A stretch of 64,000 bases of DNA from positions 1 to 64,000 of the forward strand of contig SUWL01000002.1 in NCBI GenBank assembly GCA_015061495.1, written 5' to 3'. Made by a program: the position numbers and the translations under genes. Shown here in pieces: positions 10,581-21,188 of the stretch. Below the pieces are notes generated by a model. The model was not told where the DNA came from and searched no databases. It worked only from the letters and a program-made list of their open reading frames with translations. Each line of letters starts with the position of its first letter. Position 1 is the stretch's first letter. The stretch comes from Lentisphaerota bacterium. Its GTDB lineage: Bacteria > Verrucomicrobiota > Lentisphaeria > Victivallales > Victivallaceae.

Positions 10581-12875
10581 TCACTCTTTGACTAATTCAG
10601 CACATAGATTTTTATCCATTGTCAAAACACAAATACGATCGGCAAAGGACTCTTTTATGCCGTTGGAGTAATTGATATGACACCTTACGGGGAACCAGGG
10701 ATTTTCAATTTTTATCATGCCGCCGACTTCTGCAAAAACAGAAACAGCTTTGACCTCATCACAGTCTTTTTCCGCACTGATCAGGAAAGCACCCTCCGCT
10801 CTCAAGTTTTTAAATGAAGCTCTCTGCTTTTCCGGAATTCCTTTGAAAAGTTTTACTGTCCCTTTACTGCTTATCATCAACATATCAGTCAAAGCTCCGA
10901 CAATTCCCAGCGATTCGGTATGACCTCCGTGAAAATAGTGTGTGGCTGCAGAATATGCCCTTAATAAACAATTCGGCAGTTCCCAGCGTTTCAAAAAGAC
11001 CAGCAATTCATTGTACCATTCTTCTTTTTTCCACAGATCATTGCGCAAATAGATTGAAAACTTGTATGGCATCTGTCCGAAATTCCAATCATGGTACCGG
11101 TTTCCGACTGTCAGAAAATCAGGTCTTTCACCCTTTTGCGGAACTTCGCCGTCAAAAGCAGTAAATTCCGGATCGTTTCCTGCTTTGAACATAAATTCAA
11201 CCTGCGGAATTTTTTGGCTTATCTCACGCCACTTTTGTGCCGATTCCGCATCAACGCCGATAATTTCAGCCGCATCTGCCGCAGCATAAAGGGCAAAGGC
11301 TCCGTGCGTAAGCACTTGCATTTGATCAGTTGCCCCGCTTCTGCTGAACTCCTTTTCGCCGGAATTTGACGGATAGGCATGATAAAAACCGTCTTCGCCT
11401 TTGACAAAAAAGTTTTCATAAAAAATTGCAACTTTTTTCAGAAATGGATACCCGATGCGGGTCAAAAATTCCTTATCTCCGCTGAATTGATAACGTCGGT
11501 AGAAATATGCCGCAAGCCATCCCGTCATATATGCCATCCGCCCCAGGGGCAGGTATCCGAAATAATCATCTTCTGCTTCAAGCGGATATCCAGCCAACTG
11601 AATAAAACAGCCGCCATCAATATTGTAATAATCGCGGGAAATTTTTTCGCCGAGTTTTATTATGCTTTTTACGCCCTCGAAATAGGCATCACCCGTTTCA
11701 AAATGGTTGGTTTCGTAATCTCCCAGAAAAATGGACTGGTAATTGTAATTAAAGTGATAATCCCCTTTCCACTGGGAGTAATATTGCAGAGTTGAAGGCA
11801 TAAAAAGTCCTGGCGGGAGCTTGCCTTTTTTTAAGACACACCGCTTTGCATGCAACGCCGAATAAAAACAATCATTCAAAAGTTTTTCACCGAAATCGAC
11901 CTCTGATTTGCTCCAGAATTCTGCTGCTGATTTTGCGGCACATTCTGCAATATCCGCATAAGAAACCTTTTCGGTATCAATCATGGCATCTTCTTTTGAT
12001 TCCGTGGAAATTCCGACATAAAATTCCCCCGAACGGGCTTCAAACGGTGGTAATTGCCGTAAAAATTCATCTGTGGACCTGTCAGAAGTATTTTCATCAC
12101 CCGCCAAGGTGATAAAAAGTTTGCCGCCGTCCGGATTAATTTGGGTCAATACACCATTTTTAACTTTTGCTGCCGGCAGAGTGGAAAATGGATTGGCATA
12201 GCAGAAATAAGTATTGCCATGCTCTAACATCTCGCTGGCGGCAAAGTCTTGGGATGAAATTTCGGTTTTGCGGAAGCAAGTAGCATAAACCGGAGGGACA
12301 TCCGGTAAACCGTGAAAAGAGCCGCCATAGAGATTATCTTTATTGTAATTTTCCAATTGCCATGTCACAGCCAGTTGATTTTTGTCAGGATGAATAACCG
12401 CTTTGAGGATCAATTTCGCCCCGTCGTAGTGACAGCATTCAATAATCAATTCGCCTTTTTCCAAAACGACTTGCTGTTTCCAGGTGCAATCATTCCAATC
12501 CCCTGGCACATGAATATACAATTCACCTGCCATTTTAGGCATCGGCGCACTGCGTTTAGCTGATGGAGCGACCTGCAGGACTTCCAGATCACGGGGGGAA
12601 AGATTTTTGCCCTTGGCTTCAAAAGTTACTCCGTCGACCTCCACGCCTCTATCAATCAGGGACTTTAATTCCTCGATATTGGCAGGTTTGGGATTTTGCG
12701 ATAAATCAAGGCGGCGATCCCAAAAATCATTTTTACCGAGTTGGAAAACGATTTTGCCCGGTTTCTGATAACAACTTACCGAAAAATCTCCATTGCCGAG
12801 GTATAACCCCTCCTCGGCAATGTAAACCGGCTTATTTATGACTGTTGAATATGGTTTGCTCATGATAAATTTCAA
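10581..12875 (-). CDS. GH95-like alpha/alpha6-barrel glycosidase
   Basis: 764 aa; 'WKGDYHFNYNYQSIFLGDYETNHFETGDAYFEGV' is typical of GH95/GH65-like barrels. Confidence 0.6.
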   Translation of the reverse strand: MKFIMSKPYSTVINKPVYIAEEGLYLGNGDFSVSCYQKPGKIVFQLGKNDFWDRRLDLSQNPKPANIEELKSLIDRGVEVDGVTFEAKGKNLSPRDLEVLQVAPSAKRSAPMPKMAGELYIHVPGDWNDCTWKQQVVLEKGELIIECCHYDGAKLILKAVIHPDKNQLAVTWQLENYNKDNLYGGSFHGLPDVPPVYATCFRKTEISSQDFAASEMLEHGNTYFCYANPFSTLPAAKVKNGVLTQINPDGGKLFITLAGDENTSDRSTDEFLRQLPPFEARSGEFYVGISTESKEDAMIDTEKVSYADIAECAAKSAAEFWSKSEVDFGEKLLNDCFYSALHAKRCVLKKGKLPPGLFMPSTLQYYSQWKGDYHFNYNYQSIFLGDYETNHFETGDAYFEGVKSIIKLGEKISRDYYNIDGGCFIQLAGYPLEAEDDYFGYLPLGRMAYMTGWLAAYFYRRYQFSGDKEFLTRIGYPFLKKVAIFYENFFVKGEDGFYHAYPSNSGEKEFSRSGATDQMQVLTHGAFALYAAADAAEIIGVDAESAQKWREISQKIPQVEFMFKAGNDPEFTAFDGEVPQKGERPDFLTVGNRYHDWNFGQMPYKFSIYLRNDLWKKEEWYNELLVFLKRWELPNCLLRAYSAATHYFHGGHTESLGIVGALTDMLMISSKGTVKLFKGIPEKQRASFKNLRAEGAFLISAEKDCDEVKAVSVFAEVGGMIKIENPWFPVRCHINYSNGIKESFADRICVLTMDKNLCAELVKE

Positions 12876-15800
12876 CGCGTAAAAATGATTTCATCTTTCA
12901 AGTATTTGCCGCTGTACAGCTTGACAATAACTTTACCGGCTGTGTCTTTTAATTGAACTTTCAATTCGCCATTGTTGAATTCAAAATTTTTGGGCGGATT
13001 TCTGAAAGTATCGGCACCGTAAATAACCTGACAAGTCATGTTCGGGGAATCACATTTGACAACTAACTCGTTGCCACTGATCTCTGCGGTCATGAGCTTT
13101 TTGAATCTGGTGATCACTGCCACACTTTTATCGGCAACATCACCTTTGATAACGAGCCTGCCACCGCGTGCTTCACAGGTAAATTCATTGTCTTTGTAAA
13201 CTTCCACATAGCGGTAAGCATCAGAAGCTTCCCCGTCGATCGCAAGAAGTTCATTCTGCGTCTTTCCGGAACGGTTGAGCAGTGTCCAGACTTTCTTGCC
13301 GTCATCAGCTGTTGAAAAGCTGTTGGCGAAAGTACCCTCATTCAAGGTTGGAACAAGAGGCAGTCTTTCGGCTCCTTCAGCTTCAGTGCAGTCGCTGTTC
13401 TCCTCCAGTGTCCGGAATGACTGGATACCCAATGCGGATGTGCAGGCAAAACCGCAGCAGTTGAATAAACTCATCTGGATCGCTTCTTTTATGTCTGACG
13501 GTCCGTGTATCCAGGTCTTGATCTCCGGAAAGTAAAAGTGAGTGAATACTGTCATATACGCATTCAGACTGCGGAAATGCCGCCACTGCGGGGATTCAGA
13601 AATCCAGCAGACATTTTCGGAAAAAAATCCATCATGGTACTGGGCAAGGAAGTCACTTCCGGAATGTTCAACCGTGACGATCGTTTCAGGAGAAACATCA
13701 TACATCGCCTTGCGGAACGTCTTGACTGATTCAGCAGACATTGCCGGATTGACGGTGCTGCGTAAAGTACCATCGTAGTGAGCGTGATTGTGATTGTAGC
13801 ACGGTTCAGCGCGGGTCTGCACATCCATGCGGATGCCGTCACAGCCAGTTTCTTTAACGATCTTTGCCCAGACTTTGCTGAAGTGCTCCGCCCAGCCCTT
13901 TTCCATATCGCAGTAGAACCACCCCATATCATCGCTGGTATAACTCGTTTTGTAATATCCGGGAGCACTCATCATCGCCCACTGTTTGGATTTACCATAC
14001 ATTTCAGTATCTCTGGCACACGCCTGCAAAAAGGTGTACCAGATAATCCTGCCGCCTTTGGAATGAATAAGATTCACCTCGTTCTGCAAAGCCGGCAGAC
14101 CACCGCGTTTTTCATTGTACTTGTAGTCTCCGAAGTGATGCGAATTGATCGGCGGGACACGGAGTTTATCAAGTTCAAGCGTCGGGATATCATACTTGTC
14201 CGGGATCTCCCAGATCCAGGCGAATTCCTGCATGGTATTGCGTTCCAAGTGGGTCATGGATTTGCCGTAGCTGTACTCGTTGGCTTTCTTATTGAAGTAC
14301 CCCTGCGACGGTGAACGGCTGTACATCCACAAACCGCTGTGCGGATGGGAGGAAAGCGCCGAAAAAAGTTCTTTGTACCATTGCGGTACTTTGACAGGCT
14401 TGTCAAACCATGTATGCACAAAATCGGCATAACTTTTCAGTCCCGGCTGCCAGATACCAGCGTTTACGCCGATGGTTGCATCTGGAGGAGAAAATTTCTC
14501 TCCGGATTTCATCACCTTGTCCAGATGCCGCCAGCCGAGTGAAGTACCTTTGGCATTCTGATTGAATAATGCTCCGCTGCACTCGATCCATGAGATGATA
14601 TTGTAGCTGTAAAGTTCAGCATCATCACTTGAACGGTGCGTGAGTTGCAGAATCTGCGGGTAGCCGTCTTCGGCACGGGTGTAAGCGTAAACACCGCCTC
14701 CGACGATTGGACTCCACACGCTCATAAGCTGCATGAAGCAGGTTTTGCCGTAGATCTGACGCAATTCACAGTCAAGTCTTCCGGCAAGACCGGATGACAT
14801 GGGGTAGAAAAATTCGTCGTCGGTGATTTTTTCACCGACCTGTATCTTATCCAGCACCGGCACGCAGAAGCTGATCGTCTGACTATTTTTTGCCCTGTTG
14901 ACAAATTGCGATCTGACCTTGATCTCCGGAGAACCGCTTTGGGCATAAACCACCAGAGTACCATCGATATTTCTGCGGCGGTCTTTCAGTTTAATGATCA
15001 GCCGGTCATCTTTTGCTGTAAATGAAGTCACCTTGAATGCATCATTTTTCAGCAGAATGCCGTCTGCAAATGCTCCCACAAAGCGGCTGGGTTCACGCAG
15101 GAGGTTTTTATTGAGAAATTTGCTGTAAAGCTCTTTGAGCTTCAAACCGCCGTCGCTGACGAATGTATAACGGTAGAAGCCATTTTCTATGACCGCAGAA
15201 TTTTCAGATGCTACGATTTTCACCGCCCAAGAAGCATCGACTGCCGCACTTTTCTGCGGAGCTTTGGGGACGGGGATCTCCCATTTTGCAAGAGGAACAG
15301 TTTTTGTTCCAGGCGTTGCATCGCTGCTTTCACCTGAAATACGCACGGAATCAAGCGAAAAAGATGCTTCGGTCTTTGAGGTATTCAACGCACAGAAAAA
15401 GGTCATATTTTTATCTGGATTAGACCGGCTGTCGGTCAATCTGCCGCGGGAAAGACCATTGATGAAGAGTTCAACACCGGTAATATCCCAGACGATTTTG
15501 ATATCGTACCATTTGCCATTCTGCAATCCGCCAGTGCGTATGCGCATAAAATCACTTTTCTGAATACCTCTGCCATTTTTTTTCATGTACAAATGCCCGT
15601 TACCGGAACCATTGAACATTACCCATGCAGAACTGTTGTTCCACGGCTGCATTTCCACAAATCCGAGATAAACATTGACCCCTGAAGCCATGTTGTTGAG
15701 GCGTATTCTGGCAGTAAAACTCCCCTTTTTGAATTTTTCCTTGCTGTACATCCGAACTTCCGAAGCCCCCGGTCGTGAACCGAGAGTCAAAATACCGTCG

Positions 15801-15997
15801 GTACATTTTATATACTTTTTAGGACCGCCGAAATTCCATGGATTGAGTTCCGGGTGATCTTCGATCGCCACATCCGAGCGTTCAAGCTGAACTGAATTGA
15901 ACTCATCCCGGATTTCGATATTACTTGCCGACAGCCTTACAATTGTTGACATCATCAGCCAAAAGGTACAAAATACCTTAAACATACTATTTTTCAT
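12872..15997 (-). CDS. Secreted multidomain glycosidase-like protein (N-terminal LamG/concanavalin-like plus DUF6259-like barrel)
   Basis: 1041 aa, signal peptide, 'FKKGSFTARIRLNNMASGVNVYLGF' jelly roll, 'CDGIRMDVQTRAEPCYNHNHAHYDG' barrel region. Confidence 0.6.
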   Translation of the reverse strand: MKNSMFKVFCTFWLMMSTIVRLSASNIEIRDEFNSVQLERSDVAIEDHPELNPWNFGGPKKYIKCTDGILTLGSRPGASEVRMYSKEKFKKGSFTARIRLNNMASGVNVYLGFVEMQPWNNSSAWVMFNGSGNGHLYMKKNGRGIQKSDFMRIRTGGLQNGKWYDIKIVWDITGVELFINGLSRGRLTDSRSNPDKNMTFFCALNTSKTEASFSLDSVRISGESSDATPGTKTVPLAKWEIPVPKAPQKSAAVDASWAVKIVASENSAVIENGFYRYTFVSDGGLKLKELYSKFLNKNLLREPSRFVGAFADGILLKNDAFKVTSFTAKDDRLIIKLKDRRRNIDGTLVVYAQSGSPEIKVRSQFVNRAKNSQTISFCVPVLDKIQVGEKITDDEFFYPMSSGLAGRLDCELRQIYGKTCFMQLMSVWSPIVGGGVYAYTRAEDGYPQILQLTHRSSDDAELYSYNIISWIECSGALFNQNAKGTSLGWRHLDKVMKSGEKFSPPDATIGVNAGIWQPGLKSYADFVHTWFDKPVKVPQWYKELFSALSSHPHSGLWMYSRSPSQGYFNKKANEYSYGKSMTHLERNTMQEFAWIWEIPDKYDIPTLELDKLRVPPINSHHFGDYKYNEKRGGLPALQNEVNLIHSKGGRIIWYTFLQACARDTEMYGKSKQWAMMSAPGYYKTSYTSDDMGWFYCDMEKGWAEHFSKVWAKIVKETGCDGIRMDVQTRAEPCYNHNHAHYDGTLRSTVNPAMSAESVKTFRKAMYDVSPETIVTVEHSGSDFLAQYHDGFFSENVCWISESPQWRHFRSLNAYMTVFTHFYFPEIKTWIHGPSDIKEAIQMSLFNCCGFACTSALGIQSFRTLEENSDCTEAEGAERLPLVPTLNEGTFANSFSTADDGKKVWTLLNRSGKTQNELLAIDGEASDAYRYVEVYKDNEFTCEARGGRLVIKGDVADKSVAVITRFKKLMTAEISGNELVVKCDSPNMTCQVIYGADTFRNPPKNFEFNNGELKVQLKDTAGKVIVKLYSGKYLKDEIIFTR

Positions 15998-16047
15998 AAT
16001 ATATCCCGTCTGTATATGTTATTTGATTTTTGAACAAGGAGAGATTT

Positions 16048-16854
16048 TTAGAATGTTCCCGCAATACCGTTAATGTAGATATTGTTTCTTTTGGCACTGA
16101 CATAGTACGGGAACATGGATGCCAGATCTCCGGGCGACAATGAAGCTGCATGACCATCAACAAAACTCATATTGACCCGCCCCGCATGACCGCAATTGAT
16201 TCTGCTGTTGTCTGCTGAAACATTATATGTGTTCCAGTTGCAATTGTCAGTTGAAGCACGATATGCTTCAGTAGCGACGAGAGCATTTGAAGACTTTTTT
16301 AAAGCTTTGGTATTCAATTTCCAACCTTGATTGCTTCCGAATTTGACAATTGCACCAGTTTCTTTCCCATCATTATCATAAAAGGAAAAATGCACGCTCG
16401 GGGCACAGGGAATGGCATAAACTCTGTTAGCTTCATTCTGATTGGTTCCGCTGGGACAGGTAACTGCAGTATCTGGCATATACTTCTGGTTTTCCCGCCA
16501 ACTTGTCTGCCCATGAGTATCATGAGAAACAATGATCCAGAAGTTGTCATAACCGCCTCCGTTTTTTGCCTGCATGAGCACTTCGCCGTCATGGGCATCC
16601 GCATACTGAGTAAAAGTAAGAGCACACTGTTTGAGATTGTTGATGCAACTGGCGGAACGGCCGCGTTCACGAGCGGAATTCAGAGCGGGAAGCAGAATCG
16701 CTGCCAATATTGCTATGATCGCAATTACAACGAGAAGCTCAATAAGGGTAAAGCACGCTTTACCCTGCCCATGGGCAGGCTTTTCACGATCACAGCAGAG
16801 ATGTGATCCTTTAACCAGCAGCTCGATCAAAGTAAAACATAACGATTTTTTCAT
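16048..16854 (-). CDS. Pseudopilin with prepilin-type leader and H-X9-DG motif; carries an in-frame insertion between two FTLIELLV copies
   Basis: [71 protein letters not shown]-terminal '[12 protein letters not shown]'. Confidence 0.92.
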   Translation of the reverse strand: MKKSLCFTLIELLVKGSHLCCDREKPAHGQGKACFTLIELLVVIAIIAILAAILLPALNSARERGRSASCINNLKQCALTFTQYADAHDGEVLMQAKNGGGYDNFWIIVSHDTHGQTSWRENQKYMPDTAVTCPSGTNQNEANRVYAIPCAPSVHFSFYDNDGKETGAIVKFGSNQGWKLNTKALKKSSNALVATEAYRASTDNCNWNTYNVSADNSRINCGHAGRVNMSFVDGHAASLSPGDLASMFPYYVSAKRNNIYINGIAGTF

Positions 16855-17156
16855 TTTTTCTCTCCTTTTTTTGGGGTACTCTTGTAAGATGTTTAATTTT
16901 CACTAAAACTATTTATACTACCGCTGTTGACGGCAGTATAGCTTGTCTGATTCATTTTGTTTTGCCTGTGTTCCTCCCTTGGTTATACACAAGTTCTTTG
17001 GGACATTTATTTTCACTTGGGTAAAAAATACACTCTGATTCTGGAAAAGTCAAACATAAAAATAAAAAAAATATTAAATTTTCCATAATCCAGCAGTTCC
17101 TGTCACTGCTGGCCTGGTAAAAAATTCAGCATGTTGAGTCTTTGAATTTAACAACT

Positions 17157-17434
17157 TGGTATTGTCCTAATTCTTGTGAAGAATATTTACCGGCGGTGGT
17201 GCATTGCGGCCAATCTCGGGCCTTGCTCCTGCGTCGGAGGGGTCGAGTAAACAAGTACACTCCCCCTCCTTCCTCGTCGCAAAACCCGACCTTGACTCAC
17301 ACTGCATCCACCGGTTGCAAACCACCCCGGTCAGCCCGGTTGGCAAATCACTGCCAGTGCGGTATATTCAATATGTGACAATGACGGTGAAGTTATACAG
17401 CTTGACATATCAATTTCACAACATTTAGGACATT
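17157..17434. mobile_element. Putative MITE-like element: inverted termini around a GC-rich structured core
   Basis: Left end TGTCCTAATTCTTGTGAA and reverse-complemented right end TGTCCTAAATGTTGTGAA; core is markedly GC-rich compared with AT-rich flanks and has no plausible gene. Confidence 0.45.
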
Positions 17435-17720
17435 AATAACAACTTAACTCATAGCATCAGCCAATAAAGGATCGGGGTGATGCTATATTGCAATTTTTTT
17501 ACACCTGTAATTTCTGCTGTTGCATATTCACCGTTTTTTATACTTTTTTCAGAGAGATATTTGGAGAGCAAGTTGAAAAGTTGAGAATAGATGCTATTTT
17601 AATACATCGTTCGGAACTTTCGTGCTAAATTTTAAGGCTCTGGTCATTTTTAATGCATAATAAGTTCCTGTAATTTTAATCAAGTCCGGAATTTCCGCCG
17701 GACTGTAGTGTGCCGCTGTT

Positions 17721-18893
17721 ATGAAAGAAAAAATCTTAAAACTTAACGATATAAAAAACACAAACCTGCAGACAGTTCTGGAAATACTGCTGCATTCGGA
17801 TGGTCTATCGCGTACTGAAATCTCCAGAAAAACTGGTTGTGGCAATACAACTGTCACACGTGCGGTGAAGGAATTGCTCAAACGCGGGATATTGATTCCA
17901 GGTGAAAAAATCGTGCAACAGCACGGCCGTCCGCAACAGACTTTGAAATTTAATCCGGCAGGTCCTTCGCTGATCGGGATTTCTCTGGAAGCCGAACGGA
18001 TCAACGGCGTAGTGACGGATCTGCGTGGGGAGGTTCGCGAACGTAAGGAGGTGATTTTCCGCCAGAGTCCGAGCCGCAAAGAGTTCCTCGCAGCCGTTTC
18101 GCTGGTGATTCGGGCTTTGAAAGAGAAGACAAAAGGGCGCTTTGTGGGAATCGGAGCTGCCGCTTACGGCAGTTACAGCGGACCGAAATTCAAACTGGAA
18201 AATGCGGCCGCCCTGCCGGTGCTCAATGGGTTTGAGCTCAAACCTTTTCTGGATTGTGAAGCGGAATGCGAAGTTACTATTTGCGGTCATATGGCAGCAA
18301 AAATGGCTTTTTTGACACGGATGTTTCCTCAATTCAATACAGGGGCGGTCATGCTGATTTCATCTGGCAGCGGCATCGGTTCCCTGATTTCCGAGCAAGG
18401 ACGTTTTCTCTTTGTCCGGAACAATCAAAGCGGCGAATTCGGTCATACGATCAGTGTCCCTGACGGCATTCCGTGCGGTTGCGGACGGTGCGGTTGTCTG
18501 GAAACAGTGGCATCAATTCGGTCTTTGCTGCAAAACTGCCGAACGAGTCTTGGTAAACCCGATTTAAGTTTTGAAAATTTGTGTTGTCTTTTTCAAAGCG
18601 GCGATTCACGGACAGTCCGCGAAGTCAAAGTGGCGGCGTCCTTTTTAGGTATGGCAATTGCCAATCAGCTTAATAGTTATCCGATGGATCAACTGATCAT
18701 CACCGGACGGATGCTTGAACTGGGAAATGATTTTCAGTCCATGCTGGAGGAGAAGATCAATTACATGGTATTCCCTGCTGTGAAATCCGGCTTGTCTATG
18801 CATTTTATTCGATCAGATTATGACAATTCCCTGGCCAGAGGAGCTGCGATTTTTGCTGAACGTACCGCCGATGTGCTTTGTTCTGTTGATTGA
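17721..18893 (+). CDS. ROK family transcriptional regulator/sugar kinase
   Basis: 390 aa: wHTH 'LSRTEISRKTGCGNTTVTRAVKELLKRGIL' and ROK 'GEFGHTISVPDGIPCGCGRCGCLETVAS'. Confidence 0.93.
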   Translation: MKEKILKLNDIKNTNLQTVLEILLHSDGLSRTEISRKTGCGNTTVTRAVKELLKRGILIPGEKIVQQHGRPQQTLKFNPAGPSLIGISLEAERINGVVTDLRGEVRERKEVIFRQSPSRKEFLAAVSLVIRALKEKTKGRFVGIGAAAYGSYSGPKFKLENAAALPVLNGFELKPFLDCEAECEVTICGHMAAKMAFLTRMFPQFNTGAVMLISSGSGIGSLISEQGRFLFVRNNQSGEFGHTISVPDGIPCGCGRCGCLETVASIRSLLQNCRTSLGKPDLSFENLCCLFQSGDSRTVREVKVAASFLGMAIANQLNSYPMDQLIITGRMLELGNDFQSMLEEKINYMVFPAVKSGLSMHFIRSDYDNSLARGAAIFAERTADVLCSVD

Positions 18894-19294
18894 CTTTTTT
18901 TGGGAAGTTAAAGACTGATGATTGACAGCATACGGTGAATGAAAGCTCAAAACAAATTAAATACAAGAATACCGTCTGTTTCAAAAGGGAAATAAATAAT
19001 TCCGCATAAATTCTGAAATCAAAAAAATTGAGTTGCATATCTCTATGGTTGGATAAGTTTACGATCAAGTATGAGCCCTGCCGATTCTATGTAAATGGCT
19101 AAAAAAATCAAAAATTTTTTATTCATTAAACATCAAGTATTTACACCTGAAAAACAGCTCAAAAACAGCTTAAAACGACAAGATTCTATCCCAAAATCAC
19201 AAAAAATACTGCTTATGCAGGCAGACAATGGAGTTTTTCCGGAGCAGCGGCTCCCCTTGCATTGTCACCAAACAACAGCAAAAAGGTATAGAAT

Positions 19295-20050
19295 ATGCTG
19301 GAAGAAAAAAACATTTTTGTCGGCGGTGTGGAATACACTGCGGATCGTAAAACCCTGATCCATTTCCCGGAAGATCTGGAAATTCAGGACTACACAGTTC
19401 CGGAAGGCACGGAAGAAATCGGGATCACGGCCTTTTTCAACTGTCAACAGCTTCACTCGGTAACTTTGCCGCAAAGTTTGCTTGAAATCAACAGCAATGC
19501 ATTTCAACAGTGCTGTAATCTGCAAGCACTGACGATTCCGGCAAATGTCAAAACGATTGCCCCTAACGCATTTCTGGATTGTCCGGCAAAACTTGTTTCA
19601 GAGAGTCCGGATTTTACCATTGACCGTTTTGGAGCGGTGGTGTGGAAAGACAAAACTTTGCTTTGCATTCCAACGGAACTTGAATATTATGAAGTCCCGG
19701 AAAATGTCATTTTCATCGGCAGCGATGTGTGTATGTTTGGCAAGTTGAGAAAAATCGTTTTGCCGGAAACCTTGCTTTCTATCGGCGACAATGCCTTTAT
19801 CGGATGTGAAAATTTGCAGTATGTTGATTTGCCGCCGACATTGCTTGAAGTCGGAAGCAACGCATTTTATATGACTGCATGCGAAGAGGAGATGCAAGCG
19901 AAATATCCATCTTTTTTCAACTCCGATCCGGTGAAGGAATATATCGCCCGAAGTATCCGCCAAGTCCGCGAAAATGGCGGCAGTTTCAAAAAAATCAATG
20001 CCGATACAGCAGAAAACGCCGACTGGCTGCGGCAGCATAGAAAAAAATGA
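19295..20050 (+). CDS. BspA-type leucine-rich repeat (LRR_5) protein
   Basis: 251 aa with repeats 'GITAFFNCQQLHSVTLPQSLLEINSNAFQQCCNLQALTIPANVKTIAPNAF', 'IGDNAFIGCENLQYVDLPPTLLEVGSNAF'. Confidence 0.9.
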   Translation: MLEEKNIFVGGVEYTADRKTLIHFPEDLEIQDYTVPEGTEEIGITAFFNCQQLHSVTLPQSLLEINSNAFQQCCNLQALTIPANVKTIAPNAFLDCPAKLVSESPDFTIDRFGAVVWKDKTLLCIPTELEYYEVPENVIFIGSDVCMFGKLRKIVLPETLLSIGDNAFIGCENLQYVDLPPTLLEVGSNAFYMTACEEEMQAKYPSFFNSDPVKEYIARSIRQVRENGGSFKKINADTAENADWLRQHRKK

Positions 20051-20066
20051 AAAAGAGGAAAATCAA

Positions 20067-21173
20067 ATGAATAAAAATCACTGTGCCGATTGCGGCGATG
20101 AAAATGCCGACATCAAATTCAAAGATAAATTTTACTGCAAATGCTGTGCAAACTTCCTGGTGGCAAAACTGAAACGGCAATATTATGCCGGGATGAAAAA
20201 ACTCGGTTGGGAAATTCAGGATCTCTGGGAGCAGCTCCGTGATCCGGCTGATTTATGGACCGGTGATGCAGAATCTTTCCTTGAAGCAGATGAGATAAAG
20301 CATTATCAGCACGAGGATATGGCACTTTATTACCGTTCCCCTGATGCCCAAACTATGCTGCGGGCGTTTGTCAGAAAAAAACTTGACGGCGACATCCGGA
20401 ACTTTAAGGAATTTGACTTTGAAACTCTGAAATATGATGAACTTTTCGGCTGTATCAATCCGCAGAAATTTGACTGTGATAATACCTATATCATCCGGGC
20501 GGTTTATGTTCTGCTTTGGAGCAAAGTTTTTCCGGATATGACCGACTGGCGGGAAATCGGTACCGGCAAATGTTACCGGGGGGACACCATCCACACATTT
20601 CACACCATTTTCGGCAGACCAAATCCGGAAAAACCGGGGCATTTTTACGGAATCGACCAATTTTCACCGGACAATGCACTCTACGACCGGATCAGAAGTT
20701 TCCATAAAAAAATCTGTACACTGGGCAATTTTGTGGTTCTGCCCAATTTTACGGTCAAAAGCGGGAAAAGTTTTGCAACACTCAACACCTATCGGGGAAC
20801 AAATCATTGGCGTGATTACTTTGACCAGTTTCTGCTGGCGTTAGAACCGTGTCTGGTCAACGGCTGCAATGCGGATGAAACACTTTATAAACTCGTCCAC
20901 GAGCGTAACGGATACGCTTTTGAAAATTACAAAAGTCAGGCTGGTTTCACCCGTATGATAAAATCGTTACTGCTGGATAATTACCTTGATGCAGATGGTC
21001 ACGCAAAAAATCTTTTTGCCGATGCCAACGGCAAAGTCCGTTTCCATTGGGAAAAACCGCAGCCAAGTCGTGAACTCTATCTGCAAGGCGTAACCAATTA
21101 CCTTGACCACGCCGAAAAGATCATCTCCGACCGTTCTGACCGCATGATCGAAATGCTCAAAGAATTTTGCTGA
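20067..21173 (+). CDS. Conserved hypothetical protein with N-terminal zinc ribbon-like CxxC pair
   Basis: Start MNKNHCADCGDENADIKFKDKFYCKCCANF preceded by AAAAGAGGA; upstream extension to 19974 overlaps the LRR gene. Confidence 0.75.
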   Translation: MNKNHCADCGDENADIKFKDKFYCKCCANFLVAKLKRQYYAGMKKLGWEIQDLWEQLRDPADLWTGDAESFLEADEIKHYQHEDMALYYRSPDAQTMLRAFVRKKLDGDIRNFKEFDFETLKYDELFGCINPQKFDCDNTYIIRAVYVLLWSKVFPDMTDWREIGTGKCYRGDTIHTFHTIFGRPNPEKPGHFYGIDQFSPDNALYDRIRSFHKKICTLGNFVVLPNFTVKSGKSFATLNTYRGTNHWRDYFDQFLLALEPCLVNGCNADETLYKLVHERNGYAFENYKSQAGFTRMIKSLLLDNYLDADGHAKNLFADANGKVRFHWEKPQPSRELYLQGVTNYLDHAEKIISDRSDRMIEMLKEFC

Positions 21174-21188
21174 AAAAGGAGAAGGAAT

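Noticed and set aside
19095-19358. 87-aa ORF before the LRR gene
   Set aside because: Overlaps the LRR start, Lys/Gln-rich translation of an AT-rich leader; no RBS or family evidence.
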